Shown: one piece after another, positions 15,205 to 24,531 of the stretch
Numbering within the stretch: position 1 is the stretch's first letter
Layout of the letters: each line of letters opens with the position of its first letter
NCBI GenBank assembly: GCA_903970615.1
Contig: CAJCJH010000007.1
Coordinates: 1 to 55,611 of the forward strand
Direction: 5' to 3'
DNA from: Rhodospirillales bacterium
GTDB lineage: Bacteria > Pseudomonadota > Gammaproteobacteria > Nevskiales > Nevskiaceae
DNA length: 55,611 nt
Position numbers and translations under genes: made by a program
Notes under the pieces: generated by a model
Seen by the model: the letters and a program-made list of their open reading frames with translations, nothing else
Databases searched by the model: none
Told to the model about the DNA's origin: nothing

Positions 15205-15651
15205 TTGAATATCAACCCCAAACCTCGCCTTCAACAAGGCGCACTACCCCTCGCCGACTGGCTCACCGAACCCGCGCCAGCCCACTGCGGCGCGCTCGCC
15301 TTTTTTGCCGGCACGGTGCGCAATCAGCATGAGGGACGTGCCGTCAGCGGCATGCGTTACCACGCCTATGAAACGCTCGCGGAAGCGCGGCTGCTGCAGA
15401 TCGAGACCGAAGCCGCGGCGCGTTTCGGCGTGGTCGCGCGCGTTGCGCATGCGGTAGGCGAGCTTACCGTTGGCGATGTCAGCGTCGTCGTCGTCGTGCA
15501 TGCGCCGCATCGCGCGGAGGCGTTCGACGCCTGCCGCTGGGCGATCGATACGATCAAGCAGAGCGTGCCGATCTGGAAAGAGGAACGCTATGTCGATGGC
15601 CCGCCGCGCTTCCTCGAAGGCCAGCCGCTCAAGGCGGTGAAAGACGTTTGA
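15205..15651 (+). CDS. moaE: Molybdopterin synthase catalytic subunit
   Basis: Large subunit of molybdopterin synthase, which with thiocarboxylated MoaD inserts the dithiolene sulfurs into precursor Z. Typical motifs are CGALAFFAGTVRNQHEG near residues 28-45, MRYHAYETLAEARL, VVVHAPHRAEAF and the active-site Lys in IKQSVPIWKEERY. The 148-residue length is normal. The start is TTG at 15205, immediately after the TAA of the RHH/RAMA gene and in the same frame; no better start exists and no Shine-Dalgarno sequence is visible. Translation may depend on re-initiation after the upstream gene. Confidence 0.9.
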   Translation: MNINPKPRLQQGALPLADWLTEPAPAHCGALAFFAGTVRNQHEGRAVSGMRYHAYETLAEARLLQIETEAAARFGVVARVAHAVGELTVGDVSVVVVVHAPHRAEAFDACRWAIDTIKQSVPIWKEERYVDGPPRFLEGQPLKAVKDV

Positions 15652-15773
15652 AGACTCCGCGATCAAGACCGAATCGAGCATCGGCTTCAGACCCGATCCA
15701 GCGCAGATCGAAGATCGCCCAATCACAGCCCGAGAATGGATAATCAAGCCATGAACCGGCTCATCCAGCAGCC

Positions 15774-16202
15774 ATGAAAAACGTCGGCGAGAAAGCCATC
15801 ACCGAACGCATTGCCATTGCGCAGGCGGTGCTCGATGCACCCGCCGCCGTGATCGCGCGCCTGCGTGCACGCACGCTGGACAAAGGCGATGCGCTGGAGA
15901 TGGCGCGCGCCGCCGCTTTCCTCGCCGCCAAGCGCACACCGGACCTACTGCCGCTGTGCCATCCGCTGCTGCTGGAAAAGATCGACGTGCGTTATGAATT
16001 CACTGAAACCTCGGTGACGGTGCAGGTGGAAGTCGGCACGCAGGCGCGCACCGGCGTGGAGATGGAAGCGCTCACGGCCGCGTCGATCGCTGCGCTCACC
16101 TTGTACGACATGCTCAAGCCGCACGCCGGCACCGACCTGCGTATTCACGACGTGCTGTTGCTGAAGAAAACCGGCGGAAAGTCGCACTTCGTCCGCGCCT
16201 GA
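15774..16202 (+). CDS. moaC: Cyclic pyranopterin monophosphate synthase
   Basis: Converts the MoaA product to cyclic pyranopterin monophosphate. The 142-residue protein shows the conserved LLPLCHPLLLEKIDV, then GVEMEALTAASIAALTLYDM and the C-terminal KKTGGKSHFVRA, which carry family active-site residues. It is about 15 residues shorter at the N-terminus than many MoaC proteins, but the core is complete. It lies 122 nt after moaE on the same strand and completes the set moaA, moaD, moaE, moaC; moaB or mogA and moeA are not in the window. Confidence 0.95.
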   Translation: MKNVGEKAITERIAIAQAVLDAPAAVIARLRARTLDKGDALEMARAAAFLAAKRTPDLLPLCHPLLLEKIDVRYEFTETSVTVQVEVGTQARTGVEMEALTAASIAALTLYDMLKPHAGTDLRIHDVLLLKKTGGKSHFVRA

Positions 16203-16293
16203 AGCGCGCGCTCGCTTGGAAGCGCGGCTGCCGCGTTTTACTATGGCGCAAGGCCGCCGTATTCGTGGCGCAAAAATTGACGTTGGGGGAGCG

Positions 16294-16578
16294 ATGGAAG
16301 AGCAGTTGCAGGATCCGGTCGAAGAACAATTGCGCGATCTGATTTCGGCCAATCTGAAGGTCGATAAATCGGTGATCCAGCGCGGTTCCAAGCTGGCGGA
16401 CTGGGGCGGCGACTCGCTGCTGTTCCTCGAAACCATCTTTGAAGTGGAAAGCCATTTCAACATCCAGTTTCCGGATACCGGCACCGACAACGTCACCGAT
16501 TTCGATTCGCTGGTCACGCTGGTGAAAGCGCAGATTGCGAAGACGCCGGCAAGCCGCAGGTTCAATGCCTCGGCATAG
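16294..16578 (+). CDS. Acyl carrier protein (non-AcpP type)
   Basis: A 94-residue acyl carrier protein. The phosphopantetheine attachment motif is GGDSLLFLE with Ser41, embedded in four-helix-bundle sequence (VEEQLRDLISANLKV; FEVESHFNIQF). It differs from housekeeping AcpP, which has DSLDTVELV. The start ATG at 16294 follows GGGGGAG at a good distance; an in-frame upstream ATG lacks this. The ketosynthase gene overlaps its 3' end by 14 nt, so the two are probably translated together. A role in a specialised acyl chain rather than bulk fatty acid synthesis is inferred. Confidence 0.85.
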   Translation: MEEQLQDPVEEQLRDLISANLKVDKSVIQRGSKLADWGGDSLLFLETIFEVESHFNIQFPDTGTDNVTDFDSLVTLVKAQIAKTPASRRFNASA

Positions 16579-17791
16579 GGTTGTCGTCACCGGCTTTGGA
16601 CTGGTGACTCCATTCGGCATTGGTCAGCAGGTTTTCTGGGAAGGACTCAAAGCCGGCCGCTCGGCGATCGCGCCGATCGAGCGCTTCGACGCTTCCGAAT
16701 TCCGCACGCGCATTGCCGGCGAGTGCAAAACTTTCGACCTCGCCGCCTGCGATTACGTCGACGCCGATCGTGTCGATCGCGTCAGCCAGTTCGCGCTCGC
16801 CGCCGCCAGCGAAGCTATGCGCAACAGCGGTCTTGAGATCGACGACGAAGACGCGACCGGCGTGATTCTCGGCACTGGCATCGGCGGCATCACCACCATC
16901 GACGCCGCGCAGAAAGCGCTGCACACCAAAGGCCCGCGCTTCGTCAGCCCGATGACGGTGCCGATGTCGATGTTCAACGCCGCCGCCGGGCACATCTGCA
17001 TCCGCTATGGCCTGCGCGGGCCATCGTTCACCGTTTCGACCGCGTGCTCATCCGGTGCGAACGCGATCGGCGAAGCATTCCGCATGATCCAGCACGGCTA
17101 CGCCACTTCGATGCTGGCCGGCGGCGCCGACGCACCTTTGTCCTACGGCATTTTCGCGGGATGGAATGCGCTGCGGGTGATGTCACAACGCAACGATGCG
17201 CCCGCCAGCGCGATGCGGCCGTTCGCACGCGACCGCGATGGCCTGGTGTTGGCCGAAGGCGCGGCCATCGTCGTGCTCGAAGAGTACGAACACGCGCGCC
17301 GCCGCGGCGCCAGCATCCACGCCGAGCTGATCGGCTACGGCTTCAACAACGATGGCCTGCACTCGACGCGGCCGAGTGTCGAAGGCCAGGTCAAAGCGAT
17401 GCGGCGCGCGCTGGCGGATGCCGAGCTCGATATCAGCACCATCGATTACATCAACGCGCATGGCACTGCCACCAGCGCCAACGACGCCACCGAAACCGAA
17501 GCGGTGAAAACGCTGTTCGGCGCTCGCGCGAAGACCCTGCCGATGAGTTCGATCAAATCCATGATCGGCCATTCGATGGGCGCTGCGGGCGCCATCGAAT
17601 TCGTCGCCAGCGTACTCAGCCTGCGCGATGGCGTACTGCCGCCGACGATCAACTATCACGAACCCGATCCGCTCTGCGATCTGGATTACGTGCCGAACAC
17701 CGCGCGTGACATGCCGCTGAACATCGTACTCACCAACAGCTTCGCCTTCGGCGGCTGCAACGCGATTCTGGCGGTGCGTTCAGCGCCGTAG
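16565..17791 (+). CDS. Beta-ketoacyl-ACP synthase, KAS II (FabF) family
   Basis: Condensing enzyme that extends acyl-ACP with malonyl-ACP. The 408-residue protein has the catalytic Cys161 in TVSTACSSGAN and two His: His299 in NAHGTATSAND and His336 in MIGHSMGAAGAIE, with a C-terminal NSFAFGGCNA. All catalytic residues are present, so it should be active. It overlaps the ACP gene by 14 nt, starting at MPRHRVVVTGFG. It is not with fabG, fabD or acpP; plsX is 29 kb away and also lacks fab neighbours. It may be the housekeeping FabF or a dedicated partner of the divergent ACP; sequence alone does not decide. Confidence 0.9.
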   Translation: MPRHRVVVTGFGLVTPFGIGQQVFWEGLKAGRSAIAPIERFDASEFRTRIAGECKTFDLAACDYVDADRVDRVSQFALAAASEAMRNSGLEIDDEDATGVILGTGIGGITTIDAAQKALHTKGPRFVSPMTVPMSMFNAAAGHICIRYGLRGPSFTVSTACSSGANAIGEAFRMIQHGYATSMLAGGADAPLSYGIFAGWNALRVMSQRNDAPASAMRPFARDRDGLVLAEGAAIVVLEEYEHARRRGASIHAELIGYGFNNDGLHSTRPSVEGQVKAMRRALADAELDISTIDYINAHGTATSANDATETEAVKTLFGARAKTLPMSSIKSMIGHSMGAAGAIEFVASVLSLRDGVLPPTINYHEPDPLCDLDYVPNTARDMPLNIVLTNSFAFGGCNAILAVRSAP

Positions 17792-17873
17792 ATGCAACAG
17801 TAGAAACAACACGCGCACAGCGATAACCCCGCCCCCGCAAACTGGCCGCACCGCTCCTCAACCGCCGCGGATA

Positions 17874-17963
17874 GCGGGCAACCCGCGGCCGGTTTGCCGG
17901 TACATCAAGGGCGATGTACCCCTTGATCGGGGGCGGTCTACATGCACATCGCGGATGATGTGC
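17874..17963. repeat. Cluster of three short hairpins between convergent genes
   Basis: The 223-nt gap between the ketosynthase and the EamA gene holds three inverted repeats: GCGGG/CCCGC at 17874-17886, GGTACATC-AAGGGC-GATGTACC at 17899-17920, and GCACATC-GCGGAT-GATGTGC at 17944-17963. The last two share the core ACATC-N6-GATGT. No T-run follows any of them, so they are not classic intrinsic terminators, but they lie where transcripts of two convergent genes end. A REP-like element is possible. Confidence 0.45.
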
Positions 17964-18014
17964 CTCCACATTGAGTTCACTCGATTGGCGGGACAATATC
18001 CCCACCCTGCGGTG

Positions 18015-18461
18015 CTAAAGCCGCAAGCTGAGCAGCACTACCCCAGCGGCGACCAGCGCGATACCGCACCAATCCTTCAGCGCGGGGCGTTCGCCGAGAA
18101 AGGCGACTGCGAATATGGCGACGAGCACGACGCTGAGCTTGTCGACCGGGGCGACCTTGGCGGCGTCGCCGAGCTTGAGGGCGCGGAAGTAGCAGACCCA
18201 GGAGGCGCCTGTCGCCAGTGCAGACAGCACGAGGAAAGCCCAGGTTTTTCCCGCAAGCGCACGCGGATCGCTCCACTTGCCGGCCCACACGACGAAACCG
18301 GCCAGCACCAGCAGGATGACGCCGGTGCGAATGAGTGTGGCGAAATCCGAATCCACACCGCGCAGGCCGAGCTTGGCGAAGATGGCGGTGAGCGAGGCGA
18401 ACATTGCGGAAAGCAGCGCCCAGATCAGCCACGGGGCCGCGCCACTGGAACTGGAGATCAC
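18015..18461 (-). CDS. Single-domain EamA transporter
   Basis: A 148-residue membrane protein equal to one EamA unit with about five transmembrane helices, beginning WLIWALLSAMFASLTAIFAKLG and including TLIRTGVILLVLAGFVVW and VLVAIFAVAFLGERPALKDW. Most EamA transporters have two such units (about 300 aa); the one-unit forms probably dimerise. It starts with GTG at 18461, chosen as the first start after the preceding serS stop that gives the usual N-terminus of the family; serS ends 28 nt upstream on the same strand. The substrate is unknown; drug or metabolite export is the common guess. Confidence 0.8.
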   Translation of the reverse strand: MISSSSGAAPWLIWALLSAMFASLTAIFAKLGLRGVDSDFATLIRTGVILLVLAGFVVWAGKWSDPRALAGKTWAFLVLSALATGASWVCYFRALKLGDAAKVAPVDKLSVVLVAIFAVAFLGERPALKDWCGIALVAAGVVLLSLRL

Positions 18462-18489
18462 GCTGCGCTCCGCGGTGGCAGGTGGTCGA

Positions 18490-20215
<1,726 letters not shown>

Positions 20216-20275
20216 TGCGTGCTCCTGTTCATTGACGATGGCGAAGGATCAGGGCGGCGCAGCGCGAATGCGAAC

Positions 20276-20355
20276 GCCTACGCCACCCGTGACGGGATCG
20301 GTAGGCATCATCAGTCTGCGATACGGCAGACGGTTCGGCGAGGATGCCATCTCGC
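20276..20355 (-). ncRNA. Fluoride riboswitch with candidate expression platform
   Basis: The leader of crcB carries a crcB-motif RNA on the minus strand. Stem P1 is GCGAG/CUCGC (20355-20351 with 20342-20338) around the loop AUGGCAUC. A second stem UCUGC/GCAGA (20330-20326 with 20319-20315) follows. The 3' end is CUGAUGAUGCCUAC, and GAUGCC (20309-20304) is the exact complement of GGCAUC in the P1 loop, forming the diagnostic pseudoknot. The segment GCCUAC (20306-20301) can instead pair with GUAGGC (20281-20276), giving a competing hairpin with inner CCCG/CGGG. This is a plausible ON/OFF switch; there is no T-run, so control may be translational. Confidence 0.92.
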
Positions 20356-20395
20356 GGAACTTAGATTAGCCAATCGATAATGTGGACTGCAAGCT

Positions 20396-21763
20396 TCAAT
20401 TCTGCCCCGGAGTCTGCTCTGGAGGCTTGCGATTGCCGGCGCGCAAGCGAGCGAGCTTTTCGCCGATCTTGCCTTCGAGGCCGCGCGCGGTGGGCGCATA
20501 GAACTGCTGGCCGACGAGCGTGTCCGGCAGGAATTGCTGACCCGCAGCATGCGCGGCCTGTTCATCGTGATCGTAGCGATAACCCGCGCCGTAGCCGAGG
20601 CCTTTCATCAACTTCGTCGGCGCATTGCGGATGTGCATCGGCACTTCGAGCGAGCCATGTTGTTCGACCGCAGCTTTCGCCGCAGCGAAGGCCAGGTACG
20701 CGGCGTTACTCTTGGCGGCGACGGCGACATAAACCACCGCTTGCGCGAGCGCAAGTTCGCCTTCCGGGCTGCCGAGACGCTCGTACGCATCCCAGGCTTC
20801 GAGCGAAATCTGCAAGGCACGAGGATCGGCGAGGCCAACATCTTCAACCGCCATGCGCACCACGCGGCGCGCGATATAACCGGCATCCGCCCCGCCATCG
20901 AGCATGCGCGCGAACCAGTAGAGTGCGGCATCGGGATCGCTCCCGCGAACCGATTTATGCATCGCCGAAATCTGGTCGTAGAAGTGGTCGCCCTGTTTGT
21001 CGAAACGGCGCAAGCCGCGGCCGATGAGCTGGTTCAGCAGTTCGTCATCGGCGTCGGCTGTACTGGTAAGCGACAACTCCACGGCCACGCTGCGGGTGCT
21101 TTGCGCACGCCGTAACTCGACGGCGGTTTCCAGCAGGATCAACGCGCGCCGTGCATCGCCATCGGCCGCTTCGGCCATACGGCTGAGCCAGCCTGGCGGC
21201 AGTGCGTCTTCGCTCAAGCCGAGGCCGCGTTGCGGATCGACGAGGGCGCGTTTCAGCAGCGCCAGAATCGCCGCCTCATCGAGCGAGCGCAACACGAACA
21301 CACGCAGCCGCGACAGCAAGGCGCCGTTCAATTCAAACGAAGGATTTTCGGTGGTCGCACCGATCAGCGTGAGCGTGCCATCCTCAACGAACGGCAGCAG
21401 TGCATCCTGCTGACCTTTGTTGAAACGATGGATTTCGTCGATGAACAACACCGTGCGCCGCGCGGGCGTTGCGGCGATGGCAACTTGCGCTTTGGCGGTG
21501 GCTTCCCGGATATCCTTGATGCCGGCCATCACCGCCGAAAGCGTGAGGAACTGCGCTTCGGTGTACTGCGCGATCAGCCGCGCCAGCGTGGTTTTGCCGA
21601 CACCGGGCGGACCCCACAGCACCATCGACGGAATGCGCCCGGCTTCCAGCGCAACGCGCAAAGGCGCACCCACCGCGAGCACGTGCGACTGCCCGACCAC
21701 TTCATCGAGCACGCGCGGCCGCATGCGCTCGGCCAGCGGTGCGGTGATCGAGTCGGTCAACAT
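20396..21763 (-). CDS. rarA: Replication-associated recombination protein A (AAA ATPase)
   Basis: RarA/MgsA, an AAA+ ATPase related to clamp loaders that acts at stalled replication forks. Walker A is GPPGVGKTTLARL and Walker B FIDEIHRFNKGQQDALL, followed by sensor 1 GATTENPSFELNGALLSRL. The C-terminal DUF-type tetramerisation region contains FYDQISAMHKSVRGSDPDAA and YWFARMLDGGAD. The start is MLTDSITAPLAERMRP at 21763, seven bases after AAGGAC; an upstream in-frame Met at 21826 would add residues unlike the family. The length is then about 455 aa. It is 41 nt upstream of the fluoride riboswitch. Confidence 0.96.
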   Translation of the reverse strand: MLTDSITAPLAERMRPRVLDEVVGQSHVLAVGAPLRVALEAGRIPSMVLWGPPGVGKTTLARLIAQYTEAQFLTLSAVMAGIKDIREATAKAQVAIAATPARRTVLFIDEIHRFNKGQQDALLPFVEDGTLTLIGATTENPSFELNGALLSRLRVFVLRSLDEAAILALLKRALVDPQRGLGLSEDALPPGWLSRMAEAADGDARRALILLETAVELRRAQSTRSVAVELSLTSTADADDELLNQLIGRGLRRFDKQGDHFYDQISAMHKSVRGSDPDAALYWFARMLDGGADAGYIARRVVRMAVEDVGLADPRALQISLEAWDAYERLGSPEGELALAQAVVYVAVAAKSNAAYLAFAAAKAAVEQHGSLEVPMHIRNAPTKLMKGLGYGAGYRYDHDEQAAHAAGQQFLPDTLVGQQFYAPTARGLEGKIGEKLARLRAGNRKPPEQTPGQN

Positions 21764-21840
21764 TTGTCCTTGCACCTGAAGTCTCGCATCCTGTGGCTGA
21801 ACATCATTCCGTCTTCGGCCATTCAATCACAACCGCCGCC

Positions 21841-22332
21841 ATGAAAACCTTGCTGATCGTCTGGCACAGCCACACCGGTGGCGCTCAGCAGATGGCCCGT
21901 GCGGCAGCTGAAGGCGCAACGGCCGAAGCCATCGTGCGGGTTGTGTTGAAGCATGCGCCGGAAGCTGCGGCTGAAGATGTATTGAACGCAGATGGCCTGA
22001 TCTGGGTGACGCCGGAAAACCTCGCGGCGATGTCCGGTTTGATGAAGGATTTCTTCGATCGTACTTATTACGCGCTGCTCGATCGCATCAACGGCAAACC
22101 TTATGCGGCGATGATCTGCGCCGGCTCCGATGGCTGCAATGCGCTACGGCAGATTGAACGCATTGCGACCGGTTTGCGATTGAAGGCAGTGGCCGATGGC
22201 CTGATCGTCAATACGCATGCGCAGACGACCGAAGCGATTCTGGCGCCGAAGCAGATTGGCGATGAGGACTTGCGCCGCTGCGCCGAAATCGGGCTGGCGC
22301 TGGCAGCGGGATTGGCGGCGGGAATTTTCTGA
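21841..22332 (+). CDS. Flavodoxin-like/NAD(P)H-dependent FMN reductase family protein
   Basis: A 163-residue flavodoxin-fold protein. The N-terminus MKTLLIVWHSHTGGAQQMA is the FMN phosphate-binding loop of the flavodoxin/WrbA superfamily, followed by ADGLIWVTPENLAAMSGLMK, where a ring-stacking residue would lie, and KPYAAMICAGSDG. It is short for WrbA. The start at 21841 is chosen because the fold begins there. It is transcribed divergently from rarA and is inserted where lolA would normally neighbour rarA. Electron carrier or quinone/nitro reductase roles are possible; the exact role is unknown. Confidence 0.8.
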   Translation: MKTLLIVWHSHTGGAQQMARAAAEGATAEAIVRVVLKHAPEAAAEDVLNADGLIWVTPENLAAMSGLMKDFFDRTYYALLDRINGKPYAAMICAGSDGCNALRQIERIATGLRLKAVADGLIVNTHAQTTEAILAPKQIGDEDLRRCAEIGLALAAGLAAGIF

Positions 22333-22348
22333 AGCCGCAGCGAAACAC

Positions 22349-23116
22349 TCAGGCCTGATTGAGTTTCATCGGCGTGTCCTTGTGGATCGCCAGCACGTTG
22401 ATCCTCATCTTGTGCAGCGCGTAGCCGGCGCCTTCGAGCAAATCCGCCAGCGGCTGCGCAGGACATTTGAGGACTTCGTAAAGGATGGTGGGTTTTTCGC
22501 GGGCGATCAGGCCCCGCGCGCCTTGCAGCACTTCGAGTTCCATGCCTTCGACATCGATCTTCAGGAAATCCACGCGACCGGGGAACAGGCTGTCCAGCGG
22601 CACCAGCGGCACGCCCTGCGTTTTGGCGTAGTCGACGCTCTGGCCGATGTTTTCGTTGCGCTCGGATTGGCGCAGTTCCAGCGAGCCGAAACTGCCCGGC
22701 ACGCCATAATCCAGCAGCGGTACTTCGATTGTTCCGTGCGCGCCGCCCACCGCGCTCCAGTGCGCGCGCGCATTCGCGCAATTGTTCAGCACGATGTTGC
22801 CGCACAGCGCATAGAACACGCGCTCCTGCGCCTCAAACGCGGTGATGCTGCCCCAGCCTTCCATGTGCCGCGCCCAGTCGATGGTGTGGACGCCGATGTT
22901 GGCGCCGCAGTCGATCGCCACTACGCCGCTGCCTTTCCAATTGCGCTGAAAGCTGAGGATTTCCTTGCCCAGCCGCACTTCATCCGCCGCGAAGCTGCCG
23001 CGGCTCAGCAGATCGTAGCCCACGCCATAAAGGGCTTCCGGGCGGCCGTGATAATCGTTGCGGTTGAGGATCATCGGGCCGTGGGCCGTTGCCCCCAGCA
23101 GGAAATTCAGCTTCAC
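22349..23116 (-). CDS. FkbM-family methyltransferase
   Basis: SAM-dependent methyltransferase of 255 residues. The SAM-binding motif is VAIDCGANIGVHTIDWARHM, followed by ITAFEAQERVFYALCGN. The FkbM signature FLKIDVEGMELEVLQGA with preceding VPLDSLF is unmistakable. FkbM enzymes O-methylate polyketides, glycans or lipids, but the substrate here cannot be told from sequence. There is no glycan or polyketide cluster around it; neighbours are a frameshifted VOC gene and a flavodoxin-like gene. Confidence 0.92.
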   Translation of the reverse strand: MKLNFLLGATAHGPMILNRNDYHGRPEALYGVGYDLLSRGSFAADEVRLGKEILSFQRNWKGSGVVAIDCGANIGVHTIDWARHMEGWGSITAFEAQERVFYALCGNIVLNNCANARAHWSAVGGAHGTIEVPLLDYGVPGSFGSLELRQSERNENIGQSVDYAKTQGVPLVPLDSLFPGRVDFLKIDVEGMELEVLQGARGLIAREKPTILYEVLKCPAQPLADLLEGAGYALHKMRINVLAIHKDTPMKLNQA

Positions 23117-23249
23117 GGATGGCGCTCTCGTTTCGGATTCGTCTGCGAATCAGACACACGATGCCACAGGCGAAGTCGAGCTTGCTACTGCGCGGCCATC
23201 CTCAAACGAAGTCGCCCGATTCGCAGCGTGAAGCTCCTTTGGAACGACC

Positions 23250-23638
23250 CTAGCGCGATTCGGAAAAATTCAGCTCCACGCATACGCCGGCGGGATCGGT
23301 GAGGAACAACTGCACCTGCTGCAAGTCGTCGACGAAATCGATTTCGTAAGCGATACCAAGCGCATCGAGCCGCGCGCGACAGCCGTCCAAATCTGCACAA
23401 TTGAATGCGATATGCGAGAACCAGCCTGTTTTTATGCCGCCGAATCGCCCGGCGTCGACGGGATGATTTTCAGATGCACCAACGGCCGCTCGCCCGCATA
23501 GAGCCAATAGCCGTCGGAGTTGAAAGCGGGTCGGTGGCCGCAGGTCAAGCCGAGCAAATCGCAATAAAAGCGCCGGACTTGTTCGACCAATGCGACCGGT
23601 GCAGCGATGTTGTAATGATCCAGACCGTTGATCTGCAT
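23250..23638 (-). pseudogene. Frameshifted VOC-family (glyoxalase-like) gene
   Basis: Two reading frames together make one VOC-superfamily protein. The first frame begins MQINGLDHYNIAAPVALVEQ at 23638 and reads through FYCDLLGLTCGHRPAF and PLVHLKIIPSTPGD before a stop at 23432. The second frame, shifted by one base, supplies GIKTGWFSHIAFNCADLDGC and then FLTDPAGVCVELNFSE to 23250. The join must lie near 23440-23470, in GCCGGGCGATTCGG. One missing base (or two extra) explains it. The catalytic metal-ligand pattern (His in DHYNIA, His in FSHIAFN, Glu in VELNF) is intact across the frames, so the gene was recently functional, or the shift is a sequencing error. Confidence 0.8.
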
Positions 23639-23721
23639 TACGTCTCGTCGGTCATTGCATTGAACAAAAATGTTTTCTCCACAGCGATTCAATCGAGTGT
23701 TAACCGACCCTGATCCAGGTG

Positions 23722-24402
23722 CTAATCGACGTTCGTCATCGGCGCATCGCCGTGCACGATTTCGGCATTCTTCGGCGGCGTGAACTGGAATTGCGCAGGG
23801 TCGATTTTGCTGTTGACCTTGGTGTCGCTGAAGGTGATTTCAGAATGGCTGCCGATCTGATCGGCGAAGCGCATGCGCTGCGGCGCGCCGTTTTTATCGA
23901 GCAGCAATTCGATCGATTTGAAGTCGCTGTCTTTCGATTTCGGCACCAGCTTCAGCAGATGCGCATCGCCCTCGGCGCCGGCGTCCTCCACGGTGAAGGC
24001 GTTGGTCAAGCCGCCACGTTGCGACAGCAGGGCCGCCGGTGTGCCGATCAGCGCCTGTTTGGCTTCGCGCTCGGTGGCCTGATTCAAATCCGGATCGTAC
24101 GACCATAGCTTGAGACCATCGCAAACCGAAACCTGCTGATACGGCTTTTCATAACTCCAGCGGAATTTTCCGGCTTCACTTTTGCTCGCAGCGGACGGCC
24201 GCGACAGCAGGAAATGGCCGCTACTTTTATTGGTGATCTTGCCGTCGTCGTCGGTCTGCACCTGCTCGAAATGCGTATCCAGCGTTTGCACGCCATCGAC
24301 GAAATGCTTCAAGGCTTCCTGCGCGGAATCGGCTGGTGCGGCACTCGCCGCGCAAAGCATGAGGAGTGCGGCGAATCGAAGGCATCGTGGAGAAGGAGTC
24401 AT
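23722..24402 (-). CDS. lolA: Outer-membrane lipoprotein carrier protein LolA
   Basis: Periplasmic chaperone that ferries lipoproteins from the LolCDE complex to LolB in the outer membrane. The protein has a signal peptide (LRFAALLMLCAASAAPADS, cleaved near residue 24-26) and the LolA beta-barrel pattern: LDTHFEQVQTDDDGKI, GHFLLSRP, FRWSYEKPYQQVSVCDG, LWSYDPDLNQAT. The length of 226 aa is normal. lolA usually sits beside rarA and ftsK; here ftsK is about 1 kb upstream with a dioxygenase gene between, and rarA about 2 kb downstream. Confidence 0.95.
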   Translation of the reverse strand: MTPSPRCLRFAALLMLCAASAAPADSAQEALKHFVDGVQTLDTHFEQVQTDDDGKITNKSSGHFLLSRPSAASKSEAGKFRWSYEKPYQQVSVCDGLKLWSYDPDLNQATEREAKQALIGTPAALLSQRGGLTNAFTVEDAGAEGDAHLLKLVPKSKDSDFKSIELLLDKNGAPQRMRFADQIGSHSEITFSDTKVNSKIDPAQFQFTPPKNAEIVHGDAPMTNVD

Positions 24403-24531
24403 GATTAGGAGTCTATGTTGATCGAATGAATCGACAATGAATCATCGGCTTTGCACGAATCGGCGGCGGCCAGATTGCCGGGGTTAAGAGATTGCGAGAT
24501 CGATTGAGCGGACATGAGTTACGACCGGACA

